From: an uncultured Blautia sp.
Lineage (GTDB): Bacteria; Bacillota; Clostridia; Lachnospirales; Lachnospiraceae
NCBI GenBank assembly: GCA_934408705.1
Contig: CAKRVL010000003.1
Coordinates: forward strand, 1 to 64,000
DNA: 64,000 nucleotides
Direction of reading: 5' to 3'
A program made the translations under genes and the position numbers. The first letter of the stretch is position 1, and each line of letters begins with the position of its first letter. This document shows positions 52,929 through 60,748 of this stretch, piece after piece. Below the pieces are notes generated by a model that was given only the letters and a program-made list of their open reading frames with translations, made no database searches and had not been told where the DNA came from.

Positions 52929-53084
52929 ATGAAATATGTATGCGACGTATGCGGCTGGGAATATGATGAAGAACAGGGATATCCGGAAGGCGGAATTGCT
53001 CCTGGTACGAAATGGGAAGATGTTCCGGAGGACTTTGAATGTCCGTTATGCTCTGTTGGGAAAGATCAGTTTTCTCCGGAATAA
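52929..53084 (+). CDS. Rubredoxin
   Basis: 51 residues, too short for most gene finders' default limits but complete. Cys5-Cys8 (CDVCG) and Cys38-Cys41 (CPLC) bind the single iron, and the aromatic residues Trp10, Tyr12, Tyr18 and Trp29 match the family. It is a cytoplasmic one-electron carrier used with oxygen- or peroxide-reducing enzymes in anaerobes. AAGGAGG lies nine bases before the ATG. It has its own consensus promoter and terminator. Confidence 0.96.
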   Translation: MKYVCDVCGWEYDEEQGYPEGGIAPGTKWEDVPEDFECPLCSVGKDQFSPE

Positions 53085-53121
53085 TTGTATAGCTACAATG
53101 CCGCTATATTGCTAAGTGAAT

Positions 53122-53174
53122 AAAAAAAGTCCCCTTCACAGTCTGTAAAATACACTGCGAAGAGGACTTTTTTT
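53122..53174 (+). terminator. Terminator of rubredoxin
   Basis: AAAGTCC-CTTC-CAG pairs with CTG-GAAG-GGACTTT, followed by a T tract; also usable on the other strand. Confidence 0.85.
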
Positions 53175-53214
53175 ATGACAGGTTATTCTTATTACGCCCG
53201 TTCTGCTTTTTTGT

Positions 53215-53374
53215 AAAGCGGACATTCCAGGTCCGCTTCGCTACTTGCTCATGAACGCAGTCGCTTCGCGATATGTCAGTGGGAGCTGAAGGCTCCCACT
53301 GACATAAGTATCCCACTCATCCGCCGCTTAGTGCTCCGCGCACTTGAAGTGGGGGAATGCTTATCTGCGTTCAA
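53215..53374. repeat. Dispersed structured repeat, copy 2
   Basis: Second copy of the element at 8537-8697, same orientation. The central 14-pair hairpin has A-T as outer pair (ATGTCAG...CTGACAT) where copy 1 has C-G, a compensatory change. The first hairpin keeps its stem but has an unrelated loop. The right edge extends into cstA: the last codons and the TAA stop of cstA (53361-53374) are repeat sequence. Confidence 0.8.
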
Positions 53375-55052
53375 TTTCCGGTTTTTCCAAAAGCTTCTTA
53401 ATACCCTGGATTGCAACCAGTACACCCAGTATTAACAGTAATACTGCAAATATCAGCTGTAAAGAATTTCCAAAATCCAGACCTGTTGTTACAAATGCTT
53501 TGGAAAGCTTTACAATTGTCATTCCAAGTGCGGTAAAGGTAACTGCCATCATAAATACCATTGGTACCCAGAGCATCCAGCCCTGACGTTTGGTTTTCTT
53601 TAAGAATACGGCGCAGGCTACCAGTGCAAGTACGGATAACAGCTGGTTTGCAGAACCGAATAACGGCCAGATTTCTGCATATCCAACCTTTGTAAGCAGA
53701 TAAGCAAGTACAAGTGTAATAATCGTTGCAAAGTATTTGTTTGTTACCACTTTCTGGAATGGACTCATATTTTTCTCGTCTGTGTCGGAATCAAGGAAAA
53801 ATTCCTGGAAGGACAGACGTCCTACTCTGGCTACAGAGTCAAGTGATGTAAGCGCAAATGCGGATACTGCAAGGTTGATCAGGGTAAATACCAGTGAATG
53901 AGGCAGACCAATTACGGAAAGGAAGTTTGCAATCGCGCCTGCGAATATCTGCGGCTGGGTTGTAAGTCCCTGTGCTGCTGCCTCACCCTGTCCAAATGAT
54001 GCAACTGCGATCAATGCGATGATTGCAAGCATACTCTCCATAAGCATTGCACCAAAGGAAACCGGAAGCATATTCTTTTCATTTTTAATCTGCTTGGAAG
54101 CAGTACCGGAAGATACCAGGGAATGGAAGCCGGAAACTGCACCACAGGCAATTGTTACAAATAAGATTGGGAACATGTACTGTCCATCTACATTAAAGCT
54201 TGTAAATGCCTGAAGATTACATGCCGGGTTCGCTGCAAATACACCGATAACAGCGCCCACGATCATGAAAATCAGCAGATAGCTGTTCAGATAATCACGG
54301 GGCTGGAGCAGCGCCCATACAGGAGCTACACTGGCTACCAGAATATATGCAAAAATGATAATGTGCCATGTTCCAAGACTTACATACATTGGGAACTGAA
54401 GGCCCAGCACAATTGCTACAACCAACAGCACAATTGCAAAAGCAGTATTTACCCATTTATTAAACTTTGTGTATTTCAGGAAAAATCCAAGTCCAACTGC
54501 TTCAATAATGAATAACATTGAAGTAGTTGCAACAGCTCCGTTTGCTGCTACTTTTGTAACCTCTCCTGCCTCGCTTGTGGCAAATCCGTTAAAGGTTCCG
54601 GCTACAACATCTGCGAATGCTGCAACAACCAGAATACAAAACAGCCAGCAGAATAAAAGGAATAATTTTTTTCCAAGTTTTCCAATGTACGCTTCAATTA
54701 TGTATCCGATTGTACGTCCTTTATTCTTTACAGAAGCATACATGGATGCAAAATCCTGAACTGCTCCGAAGAACACACCACCGATCAGGATCCAAAGCAA
54801 TACCGGAAGCCATCCAAAAATTGCAGCCTGGATTGGTCCGTTGATCGGGCCTGCACCGGCAATGGATGCGAACTGATGTCCAAATACTACATTGGTATCA
54901 GCTGGTACATAATCAACTCCATCCTCCATCTCGTAAGCCGGAGTTTTGGCTTTCGGGTCAATTCCCCATTTGTTCTGGAGATAACGGCCATACAGAAGAT
55001 ATGCGCCACCCAGAACTACGATAGCGATTACCATCATCATAATTCCACTCAT
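53361..55052 (-). CDS. cstA: CstA-family carbon starvation/peptide or pyruvate transporter
   Basis: 563 residues with about sixteen hydrophobic helices. Family motifs are seen: DGVDYVPADTNVVFGHQFASIAGAGPI (full motif at about 45-72) and GAVSGFHSLVSSGTASKQ near 307. CstA members import pyruvate or peptides. The final residues and stop codon come from the dispersed repeat, so the native C-terminus may have been replaced. Upstream are a T-box leader and a LytTR/GHKL two-component pair, a regulator type that controls CstA relatives (BtsSR-BtsT) in enterobacteria. Confidence 0.93.
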   Translation of the reverse strand: MSGIMMMVIAIVVLGGAYLLYGRYLQNKWGIDPKAKTPAYEMEDGVDYVPADTNVVFGHQFASIAGAGPINGPIQAAIFGWLPVLLWILIGGVFFGAVQDFASMYASVKNKGRTIGYIIEAYIGKLGKKLFLLFCWLFCILVVAAFADVVAGTFNGFATSEAGEVTKVAANGAVATTSMLFIIEAVGLGFFLKYTKFNKWVNTAFAIVLLVVAIVLGLQFPMYVSLGTWHIIIFAYILVASVAPVWALLQPRDYLNSYLLIFMIVGAVIGVFAANPACNLQAFTSFNVDGQYMFPILFVTIACGAVSGFHSLVSSGTASKQIKNEKNMLPVSFGAMLMESMLAIIALIAVASFGQGEAAAQGLTTQPQIFAGAIANFLSVIGLPHSLVFTLINLAVSAFALTSLDSVARVGRLSFQEFFLDSDTDEKNMSPFQKVVTNKYFATIITLVLAYLLTKVGYAEIWPLFGSANQLLSVLALVACAVFLKKTKRQGWMLWVPMVFMMAVTFTALGMTIVKLSKAFVTTGLDFGNSLQLIFAVLLLILGVLVAIQGIKKLLEKPEIERR

Positions 55053-55094
55053 AATCTTTCTCCTCGTCTTTCGTTTGTAGTCAAGTGGTTAATA

Positions 55095-55345
55095 TATATA
55101 AAAAACGCCCTTGCTATCCAATGGATAACAAAGGCGGAATTTCCGTGGTACCACTTTGTATTATCGTATCTATTACTAAATACGACCACTCACTGCTGTC
55201 TGTATAAACAGCTCCTTCTGTAACGTGAAGACTACGTCCCAGCTTACTAAAATACTTATTTTTATTCAGTGGGATGCTCCCAGGTGATATCACAAAATAC
55301 CCTCTGCCGCATCTCACCAAGCTGCGGTTCTCTGTAATCAGGCTT
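55095..55345 (-). promoter_or_regulatory. T-box riboswitch upstream of cstA
   Basis: On the minus strand: AGAGA and GGTGAGA of stem I (55308-55331), then the conserved antiterminator sequence AAAGTGGTACCACGG (55143-55157) and a terminator that shares the TTCCGCC side. T-boxes bind uncharged tRNA and raise expression when an amino acid is short. The specifier codon could not be assigned safely; it should lie near GTGATATCACCTGGGAGC (55272-55291). Confidence 0.88.
55100..55136 (-). terminator. T-box expression-platform terminator
   Basis: CGCCTTTGTTATCC pairs with GGATAGCAAGGGCG around loop ATT, followed by six T on the minus strand, between the T-box motif and cstA. Confidence 0.85.
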
Positions 55346-55438
55346 CTTTTATGACTTGTCCTGTTCCATGCATTTCTCTTTATCTAACTAAAGTTTTACT
55401 ACTTTTTTTAGAAAAATGCAATACAGTATTTGTATATA

Positions 55439-56779
55439 TTACACGGTTTTATCCGTCTGTTTTTGTGCATTTTCACCGACTGGTATTAGTATTTTCAGGT
55501 CAAACCAATTCTCCTTTGTGTCAATGGAGACAGCACCATCATATTTATTTACCGTATAGCGGATACTTTTCAATCCATAGCCATGGAATTCTTTTTCCCG
55601 CTTTGTTGTGATAAACGCTCCATCCTGATAATTCAGTTCAGTATCATAATAATTTTCAAACCGGAGAAGCAGAAAATTTTTCTGTTTTGAGACACTGACA
55701 TGTATCAGTCTTTTTTCTTTATCCGAGATCTTCATTTCACATTCAATGGCATTGTCCAGCGCATTTCCAAAAATACTGCAGATATCCATAACATCCATAA
55801 AATCCAGCAATGTTCCATCTGCAACGCAGGTAAAGGTAATATTATGCTTTGCACAATAAAGACTCTTGGTAGTCAGTACAGTATCCAGCACTTTATTTCC
55901 TGTTTTGTTCTGACTTTCATATTTCTTTATATCTGCTTCCATCTGGTCCAGAAATTCTTCTCGTTTTCCAGGATCGGCTTCACTTCTTAACACCGCAATC
56001 TGGTGCTTCAGATCATGATACTTATAATTGATCAGCTCAATGCTTTCCCTTGACTGCTTGTATTGGGCATACTGATTCTGAAGCACATTCTGCACCGCCT
56101 CAAGCTCTTTTCTTACCCGAAGCTCACAGCACTGTATCAAATGTGCATATAAAATTGCAATTCCTGCAACATCTACCATAGTACGGATATTCCCTATTTC
56201 AAAAGAATATCTGCCTGTAAATGGCGTGTTCACATTCACATAACTCATATTGCTGACAGCAAATACGGCAATACCGATCAGGAGTCCGGAAAAATATTCC
56301 CTTCTGGTGATTTCCATCTGTCCATCCTTTGGAAGATGAACATGGAGAATTTTGTACAATATCACTGCAATCACAACATAGATCAGAAGAACTATCATTC
56401 CCTGCTGCCACCAGGACATCCATGCTTCTTTCCCTGTATAACACAGGATCTGCCACCCGGCAGAAGCCATAAATTCAGCTGCTACAAAAGCAATCATTCC
56501 AAAATATGCCGCATCAGTCAGCCTTATCTCACAGCAGCAAAAAACAAAAGCAACCATCAGAAAAACCGCAAATATCATACAGGGAATCCAGAAAATCAGC
56601 CTTACACTGCCGGTAGAGATCAGAAATGCACTCTGTATCCCAAATGCTCCTGCCACCAGACAGCCTGTTAAAACCGATGAAAATCTTTTTTTGAAAGGCA
56701 GAATAAAAATCAAGCATGCCATCCACTCTGCAATTGCAGTATAAATTCTCGGAATATCCGGCATATAATATTCTGTCAT
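55439..56779 (-). CDS. GHKL sensor histidine kinase (AgrC/LytS-like)
   Basis: 446 residues from the ATG at 56779, which overlaps the response-regulator stop (ATGA). Six to seven membrane helices (about 8-195) form the sensor. The dimerisation helix has the phosphorylated His in YHDLKHQ, followed by the ATPase with N box (FGNALDNAIE) and G box (GYGLKSIRYTV). This layout is that of quorum-peptide or metabolite sensors paired with LytTR regulators. The stimulus is unknown. The T-box-cstA unit lies directly downstream. Confidence 0.88.
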   Translation of the reverse strand: MTEYYMPDIPRIYTAIAEWMACLIFILPFKKRFSSVLTGCLVAGAFGIQSAFLISTGSVRLIFWIPCMIFAVFLMVAFVFCCCEIRLTDAAYFGMIAFVAAEFMASAGWQILCYTGKEAWMSWWQQGMIVLLIYVVIAVILYKILHVHLPKDGQMEITRREYFSGLLIGIAVFAVSNMSYVNVNTPFTGRYSFEIGNIRTMVDVAGIAILYAHLIQCCELRVRKELEAVQNVLQNQYAQYKQSRESIELINYKYHDLKHQIAVLRSEADPGKREEFLDQMEADIKKYESQNKTGNKVLDTVLTTKSLYCAKHNITFTCVADGTLLDFMDVMDICSIFGNALDNAIECEMKISDKEKRLIHVSVSKQKNFLLLRFENYYDTELNYQDGAFITTKREKEFHGYGLKSIRYTVNKYDGAVSIDTKENWFDLKILIPVGENAQKQTDKTV

Positions 56780-57486
56780 TTCATCACCTCTCCCCAATAC
56801 CTGGTCAGGGCTTCCATGAAGACCTTTCTGCGGGCACGACTTAACGTCAGACTTTCTTCTTTCACCACAGCACATCCATCCTGGATTCTGTCCACATGCT
56901 GAAGATTGATCAAATACCCTTTATTTCCCCGGCAAAAATTCATCTCCGAAAGCCTTTCCTCCATCTCCTTCATTTTCCCAGTTGTCTCATAATTACCCAG
57001 TATAGTATGGAGTATCAGGGTATGTCCCTGACTTTCGATATAATAGATATTTGCAATATTGATTCTGACCATGCCGCCTTTAATATTCACCATGATGATC
57101 TTTGTTTCCCGTTTTTTCATCCGGCTGATGGCGCGATTAAGCCTCTGGGAAAAAGCGAAATAGGACACCGGCTTCAGTACATAATCCAGTGCATCCACAG
57201 CATATCCCCTGATTGCATATTGTGCCATATTCGTAATAAAAATGATCACAACCTCTGTGTCAATCTTGCGGATTTCTTCAGCTGCAGACATTCCGTCCAT
57301 GAATTTCATTTCCACATCCATCAGGATAATATCGTACTGGGATTTATATTTATTTACAATCTGATCGCCATCTGAATAGACTGTAATGTCAAACATCTCT
57401 TTGTTCTCTTTTTCATATTGGTGCAGAAACTGCTGAAGCTGCTTTGCATACAATTCTTCATCTTCCACAATCGCAATGCTGATCAT
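56776..57486 (-). CDS. LytTR-family response regulator
   Basis: 236 residues. A receiver domain (about 1-120) has the acidic pair in IVEDEE, the phospho-acceptor Asp in ILMDVEM and the conserved Lys in VLKPVS. The C-terminal LytTR DNA-binding domain (about 135-236) has IYYIESQGHTLILHT. It pairs with the overlapping GHKL kinase and probably controls cstA or distant genes. AAGGAGG precedes the ATG. Confidence 0.92.
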   Translation of the reverse strand: MISIAIVEDEELYAKQLQQFLHQYEKENKEMFDITVYSDGDQIVNKYKSQYDIILMDVEMKFMDGMSAAEEIRKIDTEVVIIFITNMAQYAIRGYAVDALDYVLKPVSYFAFSQRLNRAISRMKKRETKIIMVNIKGGMVRINIANIYYIESQGHTLILHTILGNYETTGKMKEMEERLSEMNFCRGNKGYLINLQHVDRIQDGCAVVKEESLTLSRARRKVFMEALTRYWGEVMK

Positions 57487-57567
57487 ACCAGTCCTCCTTT
57501 TTCCTGTTATTACACCTTCCTTTCATAATAAAGAATTTTCCCGCGCTCTGCAAGACAAAAATCGCAT

Positions 57568-57642
57568 AAAAAAAATCCCCCTTTTTCTCTGGAATTTCTT
57601 GCAGATTCCTCGCTCTGCTTTTCCCAGATTTAAAAGGGGGAC
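57568..57642 (-). terminator. Terminator of the GH3 gene
   Basis: TCCCCCTTTT...TCTGG pairs with CCAGAG...AAAGGGGGA, followed by eight T on the minus strand. Confidence 0.85.
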
Positions 57643-57668
57643 TTATTTCTTCAGATATTACTGTTTAA

Positions 57669-60600
57669 TTATTCGTTTGCAGCCTGTTTTTTCTTTTTTC
57701 TCCAGCGTACAATTACAATTGTATCAACTACAATAAGAACAACTGCAAGAATCACATCAATCATTACAAACAGTTTTGTCATATTGGTCATTCCGGTTGC
57801 CGGATTTCCATCTGCATAATATCCACTGTTTGCTACAGTATAAAGGATATTTTTGCAAGCCTGGCGCATTGCAAGAACTGCTGTTGCGCTCTGGTCTGTC
57901 AGCTTGTTGGACTCTGCGCTGTTAAATCCAAGCATCAGATCATTTCCGTTTCTGATACAATGATCTGTGATCATGTAACCATAGGAACCGTCATAATCTG
58001 TCTCTACCATTCCAACGAATCCCCATTCTCCACGGAGTACGTTGTTCAAAAGTTCGTTGTTTGCACAACTTGGTACTGTACCGATCCAGTTAAAGGATGA
58101 CATAACTGCCATTGCTTTTCCTTCAAAGCCCTTTGTTGCAAGCTCAAATGCTTTCAGATATCCTTCACGGATTGTCTGCTCAGAAGCAAATGTGAGAAGG
58201 AAAGAGCATCTGTTTGTTTCCTGGTCATTTAATGCAAAATGCTTCATGTATGGATAAACACCCTTGGTAGCTGCTCCATTCATTTCATTTGCTGCCATAT
58301 ATCCGGATAACAGACTGTCTTCTGAATAGTATTCGAAGTTACGTCCTGCAAATGCGGTACGGTGAATATTCATAGCCGGACCATACCATCCGTAGTTGTC
58401 AGCATCTACATATTCCTGTCCCATAGAAACGCCAATCTCATTTGCGAGTTCTTTGTTCCATGTCTGAGCCATAAGAACTTCGGATGGATAAGCAGTTCCA
58501 TATGCCTTTGTGATAAAGTTGTTTAATCCGGCAGGTCCGTCACAGTCAGATGTGGCAATTTTACCTACTGATTTGATTTCTGCAGTCTGCCATCCACCAA
58601 CATTGATCAGAGTAACCATATCTTCGAAGCTGAGCTGGTCTAACAGCTTATCCCAGTCTGCATCGTCATAATCTTTTCCGGTAAGGTCAGCAAGCTGAAG
58701 TCCGTTGTCTGCTCCCATTGCCGGCATTTCATCAGAATCATTGTTATATTTGGTTCCATCGTAAATACCAAATACATTCTCTTCTACGGCTGCTCTTGTC
58801 TCGTCGCTCATTACATAAGCATCCTCTCCCGGCACACCGCATGCTTTGTCATAGTTTGCAAAACCATCCTCACGGGAAAGCTGCTCAAAGTCGCCTCTTG
58901 CGTAATCCTCAAACTGGTTTGTTGCAACAGTTTTGTCGGAAGAACGGCCATCTTTGCTGTAATCAATATCTTCATCAACGGTGAACTTCTCTTCACCAAG
59001 AACTGTATGAGAGTCTGAACGAAGAGAAATTGTGTATTCGCCAGCCTCTAAGATATAACCGCCTCCGGAAATCTTAATACCTTCAGAATCATAGGAAGCC
59101 ATATCTTCTTTGTTGATGGTAAAGGATTTTGTCTGTGATTCTCCTGGCTCAATAGAATCTGTTTTCTCGAAAGCGATCAGGTTTGCTGCTGCTTTCTCGA
59201 TTCCACCGTTTGTGTAAGGTGCTGTGTAGTAAATTTCCACAACATCTTTTCCTGCAACAGAGCCTGTGTTCTCTACCGTTACATCAAAGGTGACGGTATC
59301 TCCGTTATCCTTGAAATTCTCAATCTGTTTGTCAAAGGTTGTGTAGCTCAGTCCATATCCAAATGGATACTGTACCATATCCTCATACTTGATAAGGCCC
59401 TCTTCAGCTGCTGTTTCATAGAATTTATATCCTACATAGATTCCCTCTGCATAGTTTACAAATCCCATGCTTCCTTCGTAAGCCGGATCATTTGCTGCGA
59501 TCTGCTCTTTCAGATCTTCTACGTTTGTATAAGCATTCAGACCCATATTGTTGTAGTATGGAGTCTCTGTCAGATCCTTTACAAAGGTATCTACTGTTTT
59601 TCCAGATGGGTTTACAGAACCATTGATGATCTCGCCCAGTGCCTCGAAGCCTGTTGCACCAGCTCCAGGAGCAAAGATAACAGCACCGATCTGCTCATAT
59701 TTGTCAACCCAGTCCAGTTCCATTGCATTATTTGCGTTTACAACTACAATAACATTGTCAAACTGGGAGCATACTGTATCCAGCATATCTTCCTCTGTTT
59801 TGGAAAGCTCAAGATAGCTTTCTCCCTCGTCAAAGTCATCATAGTCTCCATTGTTTGTGTAACTTCCTTTTACATATCCGTAATTATCCGGGGAAACAGA
59901 TACTTCCTCTGCTTTCTTCGCATAGCTTCCATCAATTACAGATTTCATGTCGGTTGGAAGGTCTGCACCCTCTCCACCGGAACGTCCGATTACAACTACA
60001 GCTGTGTCGGAATACTCTTTTGCTTCGTCCATCAGGCTGTCTGTGTAATACTCCTTGGTCGGCTCAGGCAGTGTCCAGTCCTGCTGTGCCATGGCAATTG
60101 TAGGACGGTCAGCTCTGTAGTCGGTATACATCTTAGTAAGAGACTGGTTTGTCTCATATCCGGCATCCTTTAAGGACTGCAGGATACCGATTGCTGTGGA
60201 AGAATCAGAAGATCCTGATCCTGTTCCGCCAAACAGCGGGTTTGTAGAATCCCAGCCAAATACATTCAGTTTCTTTGTATCTGAGGAAAGAGGTAAGATA
60301 CCATCGTTTTTCAGTAATACCATTCCTTCTTCAGCAACCTTCTGAATTGTTGCACGGCTCTGGTCTGTAGTCTCTTGTGCAAGTACTACTTTCTTTGCAT
60401 TTAAAACACTTGATACATTGTTGTACATCGGTCCGTAGCAGATTACATTTACAAGCACTGCAACAATTGCAATAAATGCAATGGCAGCCTGCCAGCGGAT
60501 CACATGACGGAAGCCCTTTTTGGCTTTATGAGCCACAACCATTACTACGATCATCACAACAAGTAAAGCAAGGATTGCGATAATGTAGCCGATCAGCTTC

Positions 60601-60683
60601 TCAATATAGGATGTAAGGTCAGCCTGACTTACACCGAGACTGCTGAAAACCGGGCTCAGTAAGTTTACTAAAAATCCTGTCAT
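57669..60683 (-). CDS. Membrane-anchored GH3 beta-glycosidase with permuted domain order
   Basis: About 1,004 residues. Two membrane helices (about 30-55 and 66-88) open the protein and one closes it (about 965-990, then RWRKKKKQ). Between them the order is GH3 C-terminal domain (about 110-440), FN3-like domain (470-575), then the GH3 barrel with SDCDGPAGLN, the KHFALND motif and the nucleophile Asp in MVETDYDG near 890. Usual GH3 enzymes have the barrel first. The second ATG (60683) has a better spaced site (GGGAGG, eight bases) than the first. Likely a surface exo-glycosidase; sugar specificity unknown. Confidence 0.88.
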   Translation of the reverse strand: MTGFLVNLLSPVFSSLGVSQADLTSYIEKLIGYIIAILALLVVMIVVMVVAHKAKKGFRHVIRWQAAIAFIAIVAVLVNVICYGPMYNNVSSVLNAKKVVLAQETTDQSRATIQKVAEEGMVLLKNDGILPLSSDTKKLNVFGWDSTNPLFGGTGSGSSDSSTAIGILQSLKDAGYETNQSLTKMYTDYRADRPTIAMAQQDWTLPEPTKEYYTDSLMDEAKEYSDTAVVVIGRSGGEGADLPTDMKSVIDGSYAKKAEEVSVSPDNYGYVKGSYTNNGDYDDFDEGESYLELSKTEEDMLDTVCSQFDNVIVVVNANNAMELDWVDKYEQIGAVIFAPGAGATGFEALGEIINGSVNPSGKTVDTFVKDLTETPYYNNMGLNAYTNVEDLKEQIAANDPAYEGSMGFVNYAEGIYVGYKFYETAAEEGLIKYEDMVQYPFGYGLSYTTFDKQIENFKDNGDTVTFDVTVENTGSVAGKDVVEIYYTAPYTNGGIEKAAANLIAFEKTDSIEPGESQTKSFTINKEDMASYDSEGIKISGGGYILEAGEYTISLRSDSHTVLGEEKFTVDEDIDYSKDGRSSDKTVATNQFEDYARGDFEQLSREDGFANYDKACGVPGEDAYVMSDETRAAVEENVFGIYDGTKYNNDSDEMPAMGADNGLQLADLTGKDYDDADWDKLLDQLSFEDMVTLINVGGWQTAEIKSVGKIATSDCDGPAGLNNFITKAYGTAYPSEVLMAQTWNKELANEIGVSMGQEYVDADNYGWYGPAMNIHRTAFAGRNFEYYSEDSLLSGYMAANEMNGAATKGVYPYMKHFALNDQETNRCSFLLTFASEQTIREGYLKAFELATKGFEGKAMAVMSSFNWIGTVPSCANNELLNNVLRGEWGFVGMVETDYDGSYGYMITDHCIRNGNDLMLGFNSAESNKLTDQSATAVLAMRQACKNILYTVANSGYYADGNPATGMTNMTKLFVMIDVILAVVLIVVDTIVIVRWRKKKKQAANE

Positions 60684-60748
60684 AATCATTTCCTCCCTTT
60701 GTTATTTGCAGGAGTATTTTATCAGATTTCAGCAGATTCTGCTGTATT

